A stretch of 64,000 nt of DNA from Paenibacillus sp. FSL A5-0031 (GCF_001956295.1 NZ_MRTD01000007.1:248001-312000), one strand, 5' to 3'; shown: positions 53,696-63,603, counted from the first letter of the stretch. Translations and numbers: made by a program. The notes: generated by a model from the letters alone, not told the origin.

Positions 53696-53863
53696 TAATC
53701 GCCTCCTAAAGCTTAGGTTTTGCCGGGGCAAAACCTCCTTCGCAAGCAGTCACTTCTTGAGAGTATATTCGGTAATAACGTTTTTATGGGTGATATGGTT
53801 CCAAAAATTGAAGGGACAAAGAGGCTGCTGTATGAAACCAAACGGCCCAAAACAAACAAAAAA

Positions 53864-53890
53864 ATGACCCGCATCGCTGCGGGCCGGTGT
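53864..53890 (-). terminator. Terminator on the minus strand
   Basis: CCCGCA / TGCGGG with a 4-base loop, followed on the minus strand by a T-run; serves the DUF418 gene. Confidence 0.65.
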
Positions 53891-53956
53891 CCTAGATCTA
53901 TATATCAACAGTGGGGTTGATGTCTCTAAGTATAAAAAACGAACCTTAACGCAGCA

Positions 53957-55012
53957 TTAAAAATGTTTGTCGGTTTGTTTACAATAGCGCTCATTACGAA
54001 TGGCTGGAATCGTCCAATAGGTTGCGATTCTCCAGATCCATTCCATCGGTCCCATTTTGAAAAAGGAGAGCCAGATCATACTGAATAACATTTGGATAAT
54101 ATAAATGCCGATGCAAAGCAGAGTCGTTTGAATAGGGCTAAGCATGCCTTTTAAATTAAAAAATGCTGCTGCCAAAAGCACGATAATCGTTTGCCCTAAA
54201 TAGTTGGTTAAAGCCATTTGGCCATAGGCGCTTAAAGGTTTGAGCAGCGTACGAATAAATGGATGCTGAACAGCCCGTACAAGAGTAGTGACATAAAATA
54301 AAGCGACAAGAAGACCTATAAATGCAGCTGCTCCTTGGTAAATTTGCATCAATATCATATCAGATGAAGAACTGCCTTCTTCAATCACCATAACATTTTG
54401 CTCGGGAAGTATACGGCACTGGATAAAGACACCAATAGCGGCCATTGCAAAAGAGATCCAATGCAGCTTGCGGATTGCAGATTTTGACTCTGCAAGACGT
54501 TGAAATACCTTATACTGTCCAGCGGCAAGCCCAAGCAGAAACAAGGGTAGAATAAGCAATAGTTTGCCTCCTAGAAAGGAGGCAGGAAGTATAAGCGCTA
54601 AAGCGATAATCAAATTGATTTTTGGTTTAAGCTTGTAGAAAGGAAGAAGGATAAAGCCGGCAATTGCGTAAAGAAACAAGGCCTCTCCAGGATGGAATTT
54701 CTGATGAACAAATCCTAAGGCTAGCAAAAAAATAAGCCGGCGAATAAATAAAAGGTAACCGTTATTGCCTTTCTCGATCGCTCTAGATAGAAATAAATAA
54801 AAGCCTACGCCGAATAAAAAGGTGAATATGACATAGAAACGCGATTCTACCGTTAAATCGAGGATACGAGACATATACCAATTAGCAGTCCCCGCTTCAG
54901 CTGGCGCTACGTTAAGAAGGGGCAAAATATTGACAAGCAGAATGCCAATTAAAGCAAAACCTCGCAAAAAATCAAGCGTTTCAATTCGTTTGTTTCCAGA
55001 AATGGGGTTCAA
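53957..55012 (-). CDS. DUF418 membrane protein (YeiB-like)
   Basis: 351 residues from TTG 55012 with AGGAG upstream. The start NKRIETLDFLRGFALIGILLVNI, eight to ten hydrophobic helices and a C-terminal FKMGPMEWIWRIATYW are DUF418 features. Function in the membrane is unknown; homologues are predicted transporters or acyltransferase-like proteins. A 26-codon gene lies upstream in the same direction. Confidence 0.88.
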   Translation of the reverse strand: MNPISGNKRIETLDFLRGFALIGILLVNILPLLNVAPAEAGTANWYMSRILDLTVESRFYVIFTFLFGVGFYLFLSRAIEKGNNGYLLFIRRLIFLLALGFVHQKFHPGEALFLYAIAGFILLPFYKLKPKINLIIALALILPASFLGGKLLLILPLFLLGLAAGQYKVFQRLAESKSAIRKLHWISFAMAAIGVFIQCRILPEQNVMVIEEGSSSSDMILMQIYQGAAAFIGLLVALFYVTTLVRAVQHPFIRTLLKPLSAYGQMALTNYLGQTIIVLLAAAFFNLKGMLSPIQTTLLCIGIYIIQMLFSMIWLSFFKMGPMEWIWRIATYWTIPAIRNERYCKQTDKHF

Positions 55013-55065
55013 GCAGCATACACTCCTAATCTTTACTTTGAATATAAAATAGTTTGGATTTTATT

Positions 55066-55146
55066 TTAAAAGGAATCTTTCCCTGTGAAAATTACAACAA
55101 TAATTACAGCAGCGACAGTTCTTATCGTTTTTAACCATTGATTCAT
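55066..55146 (-). CDS. 26-residue membrane peptide upstream of DUF418
   Basis: MNQWLKTIRTVAAVIIVV followed by IFTGKDSF: a short basic N terminus and a single hydrophobic helix. AGAGGAGG lies about 10 bases before the ATG. It fits an unannotated membrane peptide, but the support is only the ribosome site and the composition. Confidence 0.5.
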   Translation of the reverse strand: MNQWLKTIRTVAAVIIVVIFTGKDSF

Positions 55147-55276
55147 AAGTTGTTGCCTCCTCTGATGTTCAATAATCTATTTCCTATCATAAATAAAAAA
55201 ACGATAGGCAGCCATCGATTAGAGTGACATTAAAGGTGACAAGATTGTAAGATGCACTGTAGGTAGAAACAGAAAT

Positions 55277-55312
55277 AGGACGGAGCAGATTAAGCAGCTG
55301 CTCCGTCCTATT
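55277..55312. terminator. Terminator between the 26-codon gene and MBL-hydrolase gene
   Basis: GGACGGAGCAG / CTGCTCCGTCC stem followed by TATTTT; on the minus strand a T-rich stretch follows as well, so it can end the hydrolase transcript. Confidence 0.8.
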
Positions 55313-55326
55313 TTCAAGTAAACTGA

Positions 55327-56178
55327 CTAATGTATCTGGTTATTGTCTGGAACAAAACGTCCATGCTCCGGAACTGCAATTTCTTTAAATTTTTTCGTTA
55401 GGAGCTTGAGATTATCAGACAAGGTTGCGCCAAACATCGGTTCCCCATGACCGGTAATCGCCAAATTCGGATTCAGATCTTTGAGAGTTCTAACGGATTG
55501 CTCGGCGGCTTTCCAATTAGTCGTAAAGTATTTAGGGGGACCGCTGATTTCCTGCTCCTGTGTGATGACCTTATATAGCGATTCCTGCTTAACTGTTGCA
55601 AATGCATCACCAGCAATCAAAGTGCCATCCTCAGGACGGAAAAATGAAGTATGTCCTGGTGTATGCCCCGGCGTATGAATATACTTCCAGCCTGGCATCC
55701 CCGGCACGCTGCCGTCTGTTGGAAAGGGATGTACTTTGTCGTCGAGGTGAATTCCTTTATGGGGGAAGAAGGTAGAAAGCTCAGATAAGAGACCGCCATG
55801 TACAGAGGAGTCCGCGGGCGGATAATCGGATTCTCCGGTCAAATAGGGCAGCTCCAGCTTGTGCGCGTACACGGGCACATTCCAGTGTTCGATCAATTCA
55901 ATAATGGCACCAACATGATCGAAATGGCCATGAGTAAGCAGAATCGCTTGAGGAGCAGAATCAAAGCGTTCCTCTGCTTCTTTAATAATTTTATGGGCGG
56001 ATCCTGGCATGCCTGCATCAATAAGAGCCCATCCAGCTTCTGGTTTCTTCGGATCGCCAACAAAACAAATATTGACGAATTGGATTGAGTAACAATAAAC
56101 ATCAGGCCGATAAGCAAGTCCATTTCCACTAGCGGAAGTCGTTATCGGCACAAAAGAATGCTCGAATGAGCTCTCCAA
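55327..56178 (-). CDS. Metallo-beta-lactamase-fold hydrolase
   Basis: 283 residues from TTG 56178 behind AAGGAGGCGTCTTACG. Zinc motifs: LTHGHFDHVG (HxHxDH), HTPGHTPGH, GDAFAT and TGHGEP near the end. It is of the glyoxalase II-like group; the substrate is not evident. Confidence 0.9.
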   Translation of the reverse strand: MESSFEHSFVPITTSASGNGLAYRPDVYCYSIQFVNICFVGDPKKPEAGWALIDAGMPGSAHKIIKEAEERFDSAPQAILLTHGHFDHVGAIIELIEHWNVPVYAHKLELPYLTGESDYPPADSSVHGGLLSELSTFFPHKGIHLDDKVHPFPTDGSVPGMPGWKYIHTPGHTPGHTSFFRPEDGTLIAGDAFATVKQESLYKVITQEQEISGPPKYFTTNWKAAEQSVRTLKDLNPNLAITGHGEPMFGATLSDNLKLLTKKFKEIAVPEHGRFVPDNNQIH

Positions 56179-56328
56179 CGTAAGACGCCTCCTTTTTCAT
56201 CATTCTCTTGTATAAACTGTCCAATTGACTATTGGTTATGCTTTTGGCTTGAACAGATCTTTATTTTTAGAATGAAATAATAGCGATTGGTACAAATTAA
56301 GGTGCATTATTTCTAGGAGGTGATGGTC

Positions 56329-57867
56329 ATGGAGAAAACGTATGATTTACCCAAATTTCCGGAGTCTTATTGGTCAGAAACGTCGAGTCGGCAATCTTCA
56401 TACGCCATACTTGAAGAAAATATAGAGGTCGATATTGCCGTCGTTGGAGGCGGGATCTCGGGTGTAACAGCTGCTTATTTATTAGCTCAGGAAGGGTTTA
56501 AAGTTGCCCTCATAGAAGCGGGTCAGCTTCTTAATGGAACAACGGCGCATACAACTGCAAAGATAACAGCGCAGCATGATCTTATATATGATGAACTTAT
56601 GCAGAAAGCTGGAGCGGAAAAGGCAGCATTATATTACAAAGCGAACAATGAAGCCCTTCAATTCATTAAGGAAACGATCAAGCTGCATAAAATGGAATGC
56701 GGGTATTCCGTACAGGACGCGTATGTTTATACCGATTCAGAGGCATACATAACTAAGCTTGAGAACGAGATGTCTGCTTATTCGTCGCTCGGCATTCCTG
56801 GCTCTTTCACCGATCAAATCCCTTTGCAGATCCCAGTCAAAGCGGCTGTCATCATGCAGGATCAAGCGCAGTTTCATCCATTGCAATATTTGTATGAGCT
56901 TGTGCGGAAGTTCGTGGAAGCAGGTGGATTTATTTATGAGAAAACGACAGCTATTGATGTAGAAACAGGCCCATTGCCGGAAGTGATTACAAGCAAAGGA
57001 CACCGAATCAAATGTAAGCATGTCGTATCTTGTACTCATTTTCCATTCTTTGATGGGCATGGATTTTATTTCTCAAGAATGCATGCAGATCGTTCCTATG
57101 TACTCGGCATTCATGTTGAGGATGACATTAAAGACGGCATGTACATAAGCGCTGAGGACCCGAAGCGCTCCATTCGCTATGTAGAAACGTCGAAAAACAC
57201 AAGGCTGCTCCTTATTGGTGGTCAAAGCCATAAAACAGGCCAAGGGATTTGTACAATTAATTATTATGAGGAGCTGAAAAGATACGCAGAGCAGCATTTT
57301 CGGATAAAGGAAATTGCGTATCGTTGGTCGGCCCAGGATCTTGTTACTGGTGATAAAATTCCGTATATTGGCCGAATAACGGAATCTTCCACTAATGTTT
57401 TTGTTGCGACAGGCTATCGTAAATGGGGCATGACGAATGGTACAGCCGCCGCTTTACTTATTAGAGATTTAATTATGAAGAAGAATAATGCATATGAGGA
57501 GCTTTATGCGCCTTCACGCTCGATGTCGCTCGGAACGATTGCGAATCTTATTGTAGATAACGCCGATGTGGCGAAGCATCTTATCGCGGGCAAACTCGAA
57601 ATGGCTCATAAGCGTCCAGAGGATTTGGCACTGGATGAAGGCAGTGTCGTGCTTTTGCATGGAAAAAGAGCAGGAGCTTACAAATCAGAAGATGGAAAAT
57701 TATTTCTCGTAGACACAACCTGCACACATATGGGCTGTGAAGTGGAATGGAATAATGGGGATCGCACATGGGATTGTCCTTGTCATGGCTCAAGATTTGC
57801 GATTAATGGCGATGTGATGGAGGGGCCAGCAGAAGAGCCTTTAAAAACCTTGCATCTTCGGCATTGA
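56329..57867 (+). CDS. FAD-dependent oxidoreductase with C-terminal Rieske domain
   Basis: 512 residues from ATG 56329, 8 bases after AGGAGG. N-terminal DAO-type FAD fold (VVGGGISGVTAAYLLAQEGFKV). The C-terminal Rieske [2Fe-2S] domain has CTHMGC and CPCHGSRF. A cytosolic electron-transfer oxidase or demethylase-like enzyme; the substrate is unknown. The next gene, 50 bases downstream, is an MFS transporter that may carry the substrate or product. Confidence 0.9.
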   Translation: MEKTYDLPKFPESYWSETSSRQSSYAILEENIEVDIAVVGGGISGVTAAYLLAQEGFKVALIEAGQLLNGTTAHTTAKITAQHDLIYDELMQKAGAEKAALYYKANNEALQFIKETIKLHKMECGYSVQDAYVYTDSEAYITKLENEMSAYSSLGIPGSFTDQIPLQIPVKAAVIMQDQAQFHPLQYLYELVRKFVEAGGFIYEKTTAIDVETGPLPEVITSKGHRIKCKHVVSCTHFPFFDGHGFYFSRMHADRSYVLGIHVEDDIKDGMYISAEDPKRSIRYVETSKNTRLLLIGGQSHKTGQGICTINYYEELKRYAEQHFRIKEIAYRWSAQDLVTGDKIPYIGRITESSTNVFVATGYRKWGMTNGTAAALLIRDLIMKKNNAYEELYAPSRSMSLGTIANLIVDNADVAKHLIAGKLEMAHKRPEDLALDEGSVVLLHGKRAGAYKSEDGKLFLVDTTCTHMGCEVEWNNGDRTWDCPCHGSRFAINGDVMEGPAEEPLKTLHLRH

Positions 57868-57917
57868 AAATGAACCCAGATACGTCAAACCATTCCAAAT
57901 AAGAAAGGAGTACATCT

Positions 57918-59132
57918 GTGAAAAAAAAGTGGGACTTAGCAGCTTTAGCATCCATTCCATTAATTATGACGCTCGCTAACTCAATGTTGATTCCCGTATT
58001 GCCCTTAATGAAGAAAAAACTGAATATCTCTTCTGTGCAGTCGAGCTTAATCATAACGGTTTATGCTGCAGTCTCGATTATTTGTATTCCAATTGCTGGA
58101 TATCTGTCAGATCGTTACGGACGGAAAATAGTCATTATTATAGGCTTGTCCATAGCAGCGATCGGAGGACTAATATCAGGCTTAGCAGCATGGTTGATGC
58201 ATTCCCACGTTTATGCGGTCATTTTGGCAGGTCGATTTATACAAGGGATTGGGGCTGCAGGTGCTTTTCCAATTGTCCTTCCGTTAGTAGGCGACATGTT
58301 CGAGAGCGAGGAGGAAGTAAGCAGCGGACTCGGGATGATTGAAACCTCCAATACATTTGGAAAAGTGCTCAGTCCGGTATTAGGTTCGGCGCTTGCCCTT
58401 GTTATATGGTATTTGCCGCTCGCTGTTATTCCGTTCATATCTTTAATTTCAATCATTGGGGTTATTTTCCTTGTAAAGGAGCCTAAATCAAAGCAAAAGA
58501 AAAAAGAAGAGAGCAGTTTAAAGAAGTTTTTTCAATCCATTAAATCGATACTCGCTGAGAAGGGCCACTGGCTTTATGCAACCTTTGCCATCGGTGGTCT
58601 TGCAATGTTCATTATGTTCGGATTTCTATATTACTTGTCATCAGTCTTAGAGGACCATTACAAAATCGAAGGCATTTGGAAAGGATTGCTGCTAGCTATT
58701 CCTTTAAGCGCAATATGCCTTGCTTCGTTTATCACTGGAAAAATTGTAGGTGAAAACAAAGCGAAAATGAAGTGGTTTATTGTCATTGGCACTGCTGTAC
58801 TTGCGGGGATGATGCTGGTTTGTGGAATCATCAATACAAAAGGGATATTTTTTCTAATTACCTTTATGTTTATAAGCGGAGCAGGTATTGGATTAGCCTT
58901 GCCGAGCTTGGACGCTTTAATAACGGAAGGGATAGAGAAAAAACAGCGAGGCACCATTACCTCGCTGTATAGCAGCACGCGTTTTATAGGCGTAGCCGTA
59001 GGTCCATTGATTGCATCAGTATTACTCAAAAACGAAGCATTGTTATTTTATTTGTTTGCGGGATTTGCATTGCTTTGCTCCATACTAGCCTTGCTGACGA
59101 TAAAGCCAAGCAAGCAAAAATCGGCTTCGTGA
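57918..59132 (+). CDS. MFS transporter
   Basis: 404 residues from GTG after AAAGGAG. Twelve hydrophobic helices; motif A GYLSDRYGRK after helix 2 and GRFIQGIGAAGAFP in helix 4-5. It is of the multidrug-efflux type. It probably forms an operon with the Rieske oxidoreductase. Confidence 0.88.
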   Translation: MKKKWDLAALASIPLIMTLANSMLIPVLPLMKKKLNISSVQSSLIITVYAAVSIICIPIAGYLSDRYGRKIVIIIGLSIAAIGGLISGLAAWLMHSHVYAVILAGRFIQGIGAAGAFPIVLPLVGDMFESEEEVSSGLGMIETSNTFGKVLSPVLGSALALVIWYLPLAVIPFISLISIIGVIFLVKEPKSKQKKKEESSLKKFFQSIKSILAEKGHWLYATFAIGGLAMFIMFGFLYYLSSVLEDHYKIEGIWKGLLLAIPLSAICLASFITGKIVGENKAKMKWFIVIGTAVLAGMMLVCGIINTKGIFFLITFMFISGAGIGLALPSLDALITEGIEKKQRGTITSLYSSTRFIGVAVGPLIASVLLKNEALLFYLFAGFALLCSILALLTIKPSKQKSAS

Positions 59133-59177
59133 GAAGGATTATCTATGATCAGCTGCACGAAGCATTTCGAGGATGGG

Positions 59178-59756
59178 TTAGCTGCATGCTATCCCATCTT
59201 TATCACGATCCAATTTCAGGGAGTATCCGGGGTCTCCTTTATGTAAAGGCGCGGCCCCAGCTGCTTTAGCCGCTGCACAATTGGCATAATAAACGGTTTC
59301 TTCTGTTGGCTTCGGCTGCTCCATCGCTTCATCAACAACGAATAATACACGCGTTCCGTCCTCTAAATCAGTCAAAAGATTTCCAATCCACGAACCAGCG
59401 CCGCGATTATCCTTAGGTGAAACATAAGCGATATCCGCACCAGCACCGCCTTCTTTGCACATGGCCATCGGCCATTCATCTCGATCATAGCCCTTTTTGG
59501 TTGGAATACCCCGTAACGAGGCTTCACGATTAGCGTTAGCGCCATCTCGATCGATCGTACAAACCGCAGAAGCACCTGCATGAATGGCTGCTGCAATATG
59601 CGCCATCGTCTCTGGATAACGATCAGTAGGCAAATGAATCGTCATCCCATACTCTGAAGCAGTGGGAGCCGGGTTTGAATCAGAGCTGATAATGAACTGT
59701 CCGCATCCTGAGAGGATAAGCGTGAGGGTGAGTAATGCGGCTAACAATGATCTCAT
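59178..59756 (-). CDS. NucA/NucB-type nuclease lipoprotein with excalibur domain
   Basis: 192 residues. Signal peptide with lipobox LILSGCGQ. The nuclease core covers about 45-135 ([36 protein letters not shown], with Asp-Glu-Trp as catalytic block). The C-terminal calcium-binding excalibur motif [15 protein letters not shown]...[10 protein letters not shown] follows. NucA/NucB degrade DNA outside the cell, e.g. in sporulation. The fusion to excalibur is notable. SD GGAGACACATC. Confidence 0.9.
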   Translation of the reverse strand: MRSLLAALLTLTLILSGCGQFIISSDSNPAPTASEYGMTIHLPTDRYPETMAHIAAAIHAGASAVCTIDRDGANANREASLRGIPTKKGYDRDEWPMAMCKEGGAGADIAYVSPKDNRGAGSWIGNLLTDLEDGTRVLFVVDEAMEQPKPTEETVYYANCAAAKAAGAAPLHKGDPGYSLKLDRDKDGIACS

Positions 59757-59885
59757 GATGTGTCTCCATTTCTAGTCATTTGAAACCATCATACAATACA
59801 GCATGCAATTGCGGATAGGATGAGGTTTACAATACTGTGCAAAAACGGATAATTTCGAATATAAAATGAATATAACGGAGAAAAA

Positions 59886-59912
59886 AAGAAGACCTATCGA
59901 GTAGGCCTTCGG
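59886..59912 (-). terminator. Terminator of the YjcZ-like gene
   Basis: On the minus strand GAAGGCCTA / TAGGTCTTC with a short loop and then a T-run (seven T). Confidence 0.8.
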
Positions 59913-59955
59913 AGGAAGTGTATGAGGATAATATAGCAGCTTAGTGTTTAGAGGG

Positions 59956-60069
59956 TTATCTGCCGTAACCGCCGAATGCACCACAAGTGCAAGCGATAAT
60001 AACCAACAAGATGAAAAGGACCAGAATCGTACCAGTGTTAGTGAAAGCACCGCCAACGTGACCGGACAT
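59956..60069 (-). CDS. YjcZ-family sporulation peptide
   Basis: 37 residues: MSGHVGGAFTNTGTILVLFI and IACTCGAFGGYGR. One hydrophobic helix, Gly/Cys-rich end, typical of the YjcZ family of short spore membrane proteins. AAGGAGG lies 11 bases upstream. Too short for common ORF cut-offs. Confidence 0.85.
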   Translation of the reverse strand: MSGHVGGAFTNTGTILVLFILLVIIACTCGAFGGYGR

Positions 60070-60237
60070 TTTTCATAGCACCTCCTTTGAATTAAAGATT
60101 CTATAGGTTATGCTCCACTTTTTCTTTTTGATTGGGTGTTTGTCATAGAGACATTTTATATATGTCACTAGCCTATAAGAGCCTTTTGTGATGGAGAATT
60201 TGAAGAATTATTAGGAATTCAGCATATGGGATACGCT

Positions 60238-60717
60238 TTATTTTAAAACGTGTGCAGAAGGATTAGAGATATCTTTATTTTCAATAAGCTGCAATAAAAG
60301 GTCAAAAAATTGTTGACGCTGCTCAGTGGAGAAGTTGCTTAATAATTGCTCTGCAATTTCGGCTTGAAATGCTAGAACTTGACTTATATTCGCTTGCGCG
60401 AGTTCTGTGAGCTCCAACAGCGTAGCTCGACGATCTGTCGGATCGGGGATTCGGATAAGAAGTTTATCCCGTTCCAGAGCATCAACAAAATCGGTAACGG
60501 TACGCGCTTTAATGCCTAGTTCAGATGCTAGTTCATTCATGCGAATTTTCCCGGCTTTAAAGACGACAGATAGAAGGCGCAGCCTTGGGCCGGTAATTTG
60601 ATAAGGCATGTTAAGCGCGGATAATTGTGTTTCAAATTCTCTTTGGATATAGTGTGTTGCCCTCATTAATACATGAATGATGTCTATGGGTAACGGATTG
60701 TCCGAGTGTGTAAACAT
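60238..60717 (-). CDS. MarR-family transcriptional regulator
   Basis: 159 residues; GGAGG 6 bases before the ATG. Winged-helix core: MNELASELGIKARTVTDFVDALERDKLLIRIPDPTDRRATLLELT (recognition helix and wing). Divergent from an efflux transporter, with a long palindrome between them, so it very likely represses that gene and itself. Confidence 0.92.
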   Translation of the reverse strand: MFTHSDNPLPIDIIHVLMRATHYIQREFETQLSALNMPYQITGPRLRLLSVVFKAGKIRMNELASELGIKARTVTDFVDALERDKLLIRIPDPTDRRATLLELTELAQANISQVLAFQAEIAEQLLSNFSTEQRQQFFDLLLQLIENKDISNPSAHVLK

Positions 60718-60847
60718 AATTGCCTCCTTGTTCGACGTATAATCGGTATCGCCGAGCTGTTTATTTTCTATTTTAGCTGATAGTTTTCAAGTTGCAAAAC
60801 TTCGCATACGTTATTAGCTAATAACAACTATCTCATTATTTCATATC

Positions 60848-60907
60848 TTGACACCTCTCATATTAGTGTGTATCCTCAGTAATATAATATAGTGAGGATA
60901 CTCACTA
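60848..60907 (+). promoter_or_regulatory. Promoter and MarR operator of the efflux gene
   Basis: TTGACA (60848-60853) and TATCCT (60871-60876) are spaced 17 bases. A large inverted repeat TAGTGTGTATCCTCA (60864-60878) and TGAGGATACTCACTA (60893-60907) covers the -10, matching in 14 of 15 positions. Binding would block the promoter. Confidence 0.82.
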
Positions 60908-60960
60908 AAATGAAAGACGATTTTTATAGGCTCAAAATGATAATTATTGGAGGGAATAGC

Positions 60961-62334
60961 ATGGTTGGTTCGGAATTTAAAAATGGGGACAAGCTGCTGC
61001 GAGTACTCGTTGTTACTTTAATATTTTCAGTCATGAATGGCACGATGTTTAATGTGGCTCTTCCGGCAATCGGAGAGGAGTTTAATCTGATTCCTTCACA
61101 AGTGAGCTGGATTATGACGTCGTATATGGTGTTATATGCGATTGGATCAATCGTGTTTGGGAAACTAGCGGACAAATATCGTTTAAAGGATTTGTTGACT
61201 TATGGACTCATCGTCTTTGCTCTCGGCTCGCTCATCGGATTGCTTGCTACCGAGTATTGGATGATTATTGCCGGTCGCATTCTGCAAGCGGCTGGCGCTT
61301 CGGTGCTTCCAGCTACAGCTATGATTATACCCATTCGATATTTCTCGCCTGAAAAGAGGGGGAGGGCACTAGGGACTTCAGCCATTGGGCTTGCATTAGG
61401 AAGTGCGATGGGGCCAGTAGTAGCAGGATTAATTACAAGTATAGGAAACTGGAGGCTTTTGTTTGTTATATCGCTGCTTCCGTTACTCACACTTCCTTTC
61501 TTTCGTAAATACTTGGATCATTCGAAAGGCACTGCGGGAAAAATAGATTTTATTGGCGGTGGCTTGCTTGCTGCGGCGGTTGCGTTCTTCTTGCTTGCGA
61601 TTACGCAGAGCAGCGGCTTACTCTTCGCAGCAGGGATTGTGCTGCTCGTTTTATTTATTATCCGGATTAGGACTACGGACAATCCCTTTATTCAGCCAAG
61701 ACTATTTCGTAACAAAAATTACTCTATTGGGTTGTTTATAGCTTTCATAACGACAGCGATGAGCTTCAGTTTAACGTTTATGTCACCGCAATTTTTAACA
61801 GCATTAAATCATTTATCGCCTAGCAGCATTGGTTTTGTCCTGTTTCCAGCAGCGATTGCTTCCGCGATCATGGGACGCAGGGGTGGCAAATTGGCTGACG
61901 AACGCGGCAACTTTACACTCGTTTCTATTGCAGCTTTGTTAATTTTCTCATGCTTCGTGCTTTTATCTACATTTATTGGAGTGTCTCCGTACGTGATAGC
62001 GCTCATACTCATAGCGGGCAATGTTGGACAAACCTTCATGCAAATTGCGATGTCGAATACGATATCTCGGACGTTACCGAAAGAAGAGACGGGTGTAGGC
62101 ATGGGATTGTTATCGATGATCAACTTTATCTCTGGTGCCATTGCGATGAGCCTAATTGGCAAATTGCTTGATAAAGGATCATCATCCTTTCACTTAAATC
62201 CGATTGTGACGAATTCAACAGCGTATGTGTACAGTAATATTTTTGTTGTACTAAGTATTGTAATAGTTGTTGCAATCGTTATATATCGTCTGCAGTTTGG
62301 AACAGCTAAAGCTGTTGCACGAGCAAATCAATAA
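60961..62334 (+). CDS. MFS drug-efflux transporter (EmrB/QacA type)
   Basis: 457 residues from ATG 60961 after GGAGGG. About fourteen hydrophobic helices; N-terminal VALPAIGEEFNLIPSQVSWIMTSYMV, motif A GKLADKY..., and AGRILQAAGASVLPATAM are features of the DHA2 drug-proton antiporters. Under the MarR operator, so it is probably induced by a toxic compound. Confidence 0.9.
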   Translation: MVGSEFKNGDKLLRVLVVTLIFSVMNGTMFNVALPAIGEEFNLIPSQVSWIMTSYMVLYAIGSIVFGKLADKYRLKDLLTYGLIVFALGSLIGLLATEYWMIIAGRILQAAGASVLPATAMIIPIRYFSPEKRGRALGTSAIGLALGSAMGPVVAGLITSIGNWRLLFVISLLPLLTLPFFRKYLDHSKGTAGKIDFIGGGLLAAAVAFFLLAITQSSGLLFAAGIVLLVLFIIRIRTTDNPFIQPRLFRNKNYSIGLFIAFITTAMSFSLTFMSPQFLTALNHLSPSSIGFVLFPAAIASAIMGRRGGKLADERGNFTLVSIAALLIFSCFVLLSTFIGVSPYVIALILIAGNVGQTFMQIAMSNTISRTLPKEETGVGMGLLSMINFISGAIAMSLIGKLLDKGSSSFHLNPIVTNSTAYVYSNIFVVLSIVIVVAIVIYRLQFGTAKAVARANQ

Positions 62335-62446
62335 TTTTTACTAGCGTAGTATCAAACAACGAAATAAATAAATGAAGCAAAGCCTTCCATGGATTGAATT
62401 CACTGGAGAATCTAAAAAAATAAAGTAACAGCATTCATAAGAAATA

Positions 62447-62488
62447 GGGGTGCTCGCCAAGTAGGTTTTCCTACTAGGGGAGCACCCC
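62447..62488. terminator. Bidirectional terminator
   Basis: GGGGTGCTC...AAGTAGG / CCTACT...GAGCACCCC, a long interrupted stem with a TTTT loop, between convergent genes. Confidence 0.8.
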
Positions 62489-62498
62489 TTTGTTCGAT

Positions 62499-62747
62499 TT
62501 ATAATGGCATTGTCCATACAATTTCAGCGATTCGGACGCAAGCCTGACGGCTGTGTAATTGCAGGAGCACATGGTCTGGTTTTACGTCAATGATAGATCC
62601 TTCGATTGCTCCCCTCGTTGTCTCGAGTAATACGCAGCGACCAGTTAAGCGCATGAGGGCTTCTACTACATAAGGATCAATGGCCGATACGGTTTGTATT
62701 TGAACAGGATTACTCTGAACTGGACTGATGTTGCTTGGTTGATACAA
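62499..62747 (-). CDS. DUF2642 family protein
   Basis: 82 residues from TTG 62747, 8 bases after AAGGAG (GTG at 62756 is too close). Core LTGRCVLLETTRGAIEGSIIDVKPDHVLLQL...IVWTMPL is the DUF2642 pattern, found in Bacillus spore and coat proteins (YuzF-like). Beta-rich, no signal peptide. Confidence 0.85.
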   Translation of the reverse strand: MYQPSNISPVQSNPVQIQTVSAIDPYVVEALMRLTGRCVLLETTRGAIEGSIIDVKPDHVLLQLHSRQACVRIAEIVWTMPL

Positions 62748-62940
62748 ATTATCCACTCCTTAAATATAGGTTCTAACCCATCATATGCAATTGCCTAGTG
62801 CGTGGAGTGGGCTAAAACCCTGTATCATTATTCGGTTCGGTTGACATGCACAAAAGTAATAAATTAGGTATAACATACTATTTTTAAAAAACCGATAATA
62901 CTAAAATATGAGAACAATAGTAGATGCAGGGGGAAGAAGA

Positions 62941-63603
62941 TTGAGAATTACAAAGGAATCACTTGCTGAAAGAATTAATTTAATTTCGGAGAGAGCAAAA
63001 GAATACGATAATATTGGCGTCTTGATTATAAGTAAATGCCAATCGCTGTACGAGGAGTTAGATAAAATTAAAGAAACGGATTCTGCTAAGCTAGAACGAA
63101 AACTAACATTGTTTAAATTCAATCTTGATAAAATGGACATTATTTTAGCAGATCACAAAAGCGGGAAAAACCTAGCATACGGCAGCTTATCTACACGTTT
63201 AAACTTAAATGTAACCTACATATTATTAGTTTTCTGTATATTAATATACTCCGGTCTTTTTGTATTTATCGATTCCTATAACAGTGCTGATCCTATGCAA
63301 AATATAAATGTTTATGTAACAAATTATTTAAAATATTTTCTCGTTAGCGTTATGGGGGCGCTTTTATACTTCATAACGGATTCCATGGTCGTTTACAGTA
63401 AAAGCATGACTAGAATACTCGTAGCGATGTTTATACCCGTGCTGTTTTTAGGAGTACTATTTACGCCAGGCGAAACTCAAAACTTGGATTTGAGCAGTAC
63501 AAACGTCATGTTATTTTTATTTGGTTATTCCTCCAATTTAATTTCTATTTTGCTGAATAAAGCGATTAAAAAAGTTGAACAGTTGTTTAATGTTCAACAA
63601 TAA
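62941..63603 (+). CDS. Membrane protein of unknown function
   Basis: 220 residues from TTG 62941, behind GGGGGAAG; the longer ATG at 62908 lacks a ribosome site. N-terminal 90 residues are helical and charged (coiled-coil-like KESLAERINLISERAKEYDN). Four hydrophobic helices follow (about 95-113, 127-147, 155-174, 185-203). No named family. Confidence 0.7.
   Translation: MRITKESLAERINLISERAKEYDNIGVLIISKCQSLYEELDKIKETDSAKLERKLTLFKFNLDKMDIILADHKSGKNLAYGSLSTRLNLNVTYILLVFCILIYSGLFVFIDSYNSADPMQNINVYVTNYLKYFLVSVMGALLYFITDSMVVYSKSMTRILVAMFIPVLFLGVLFTPGETQNLDLSSTNVMLFLFGYSSNLISILLNKAIKKVEQLFNVQQ

Noticed and set aside
53720..53920. 66-codon plus-strand frame
   Set aside because: It spans the promoter of the small membrane protein and a minus-strand terminator.
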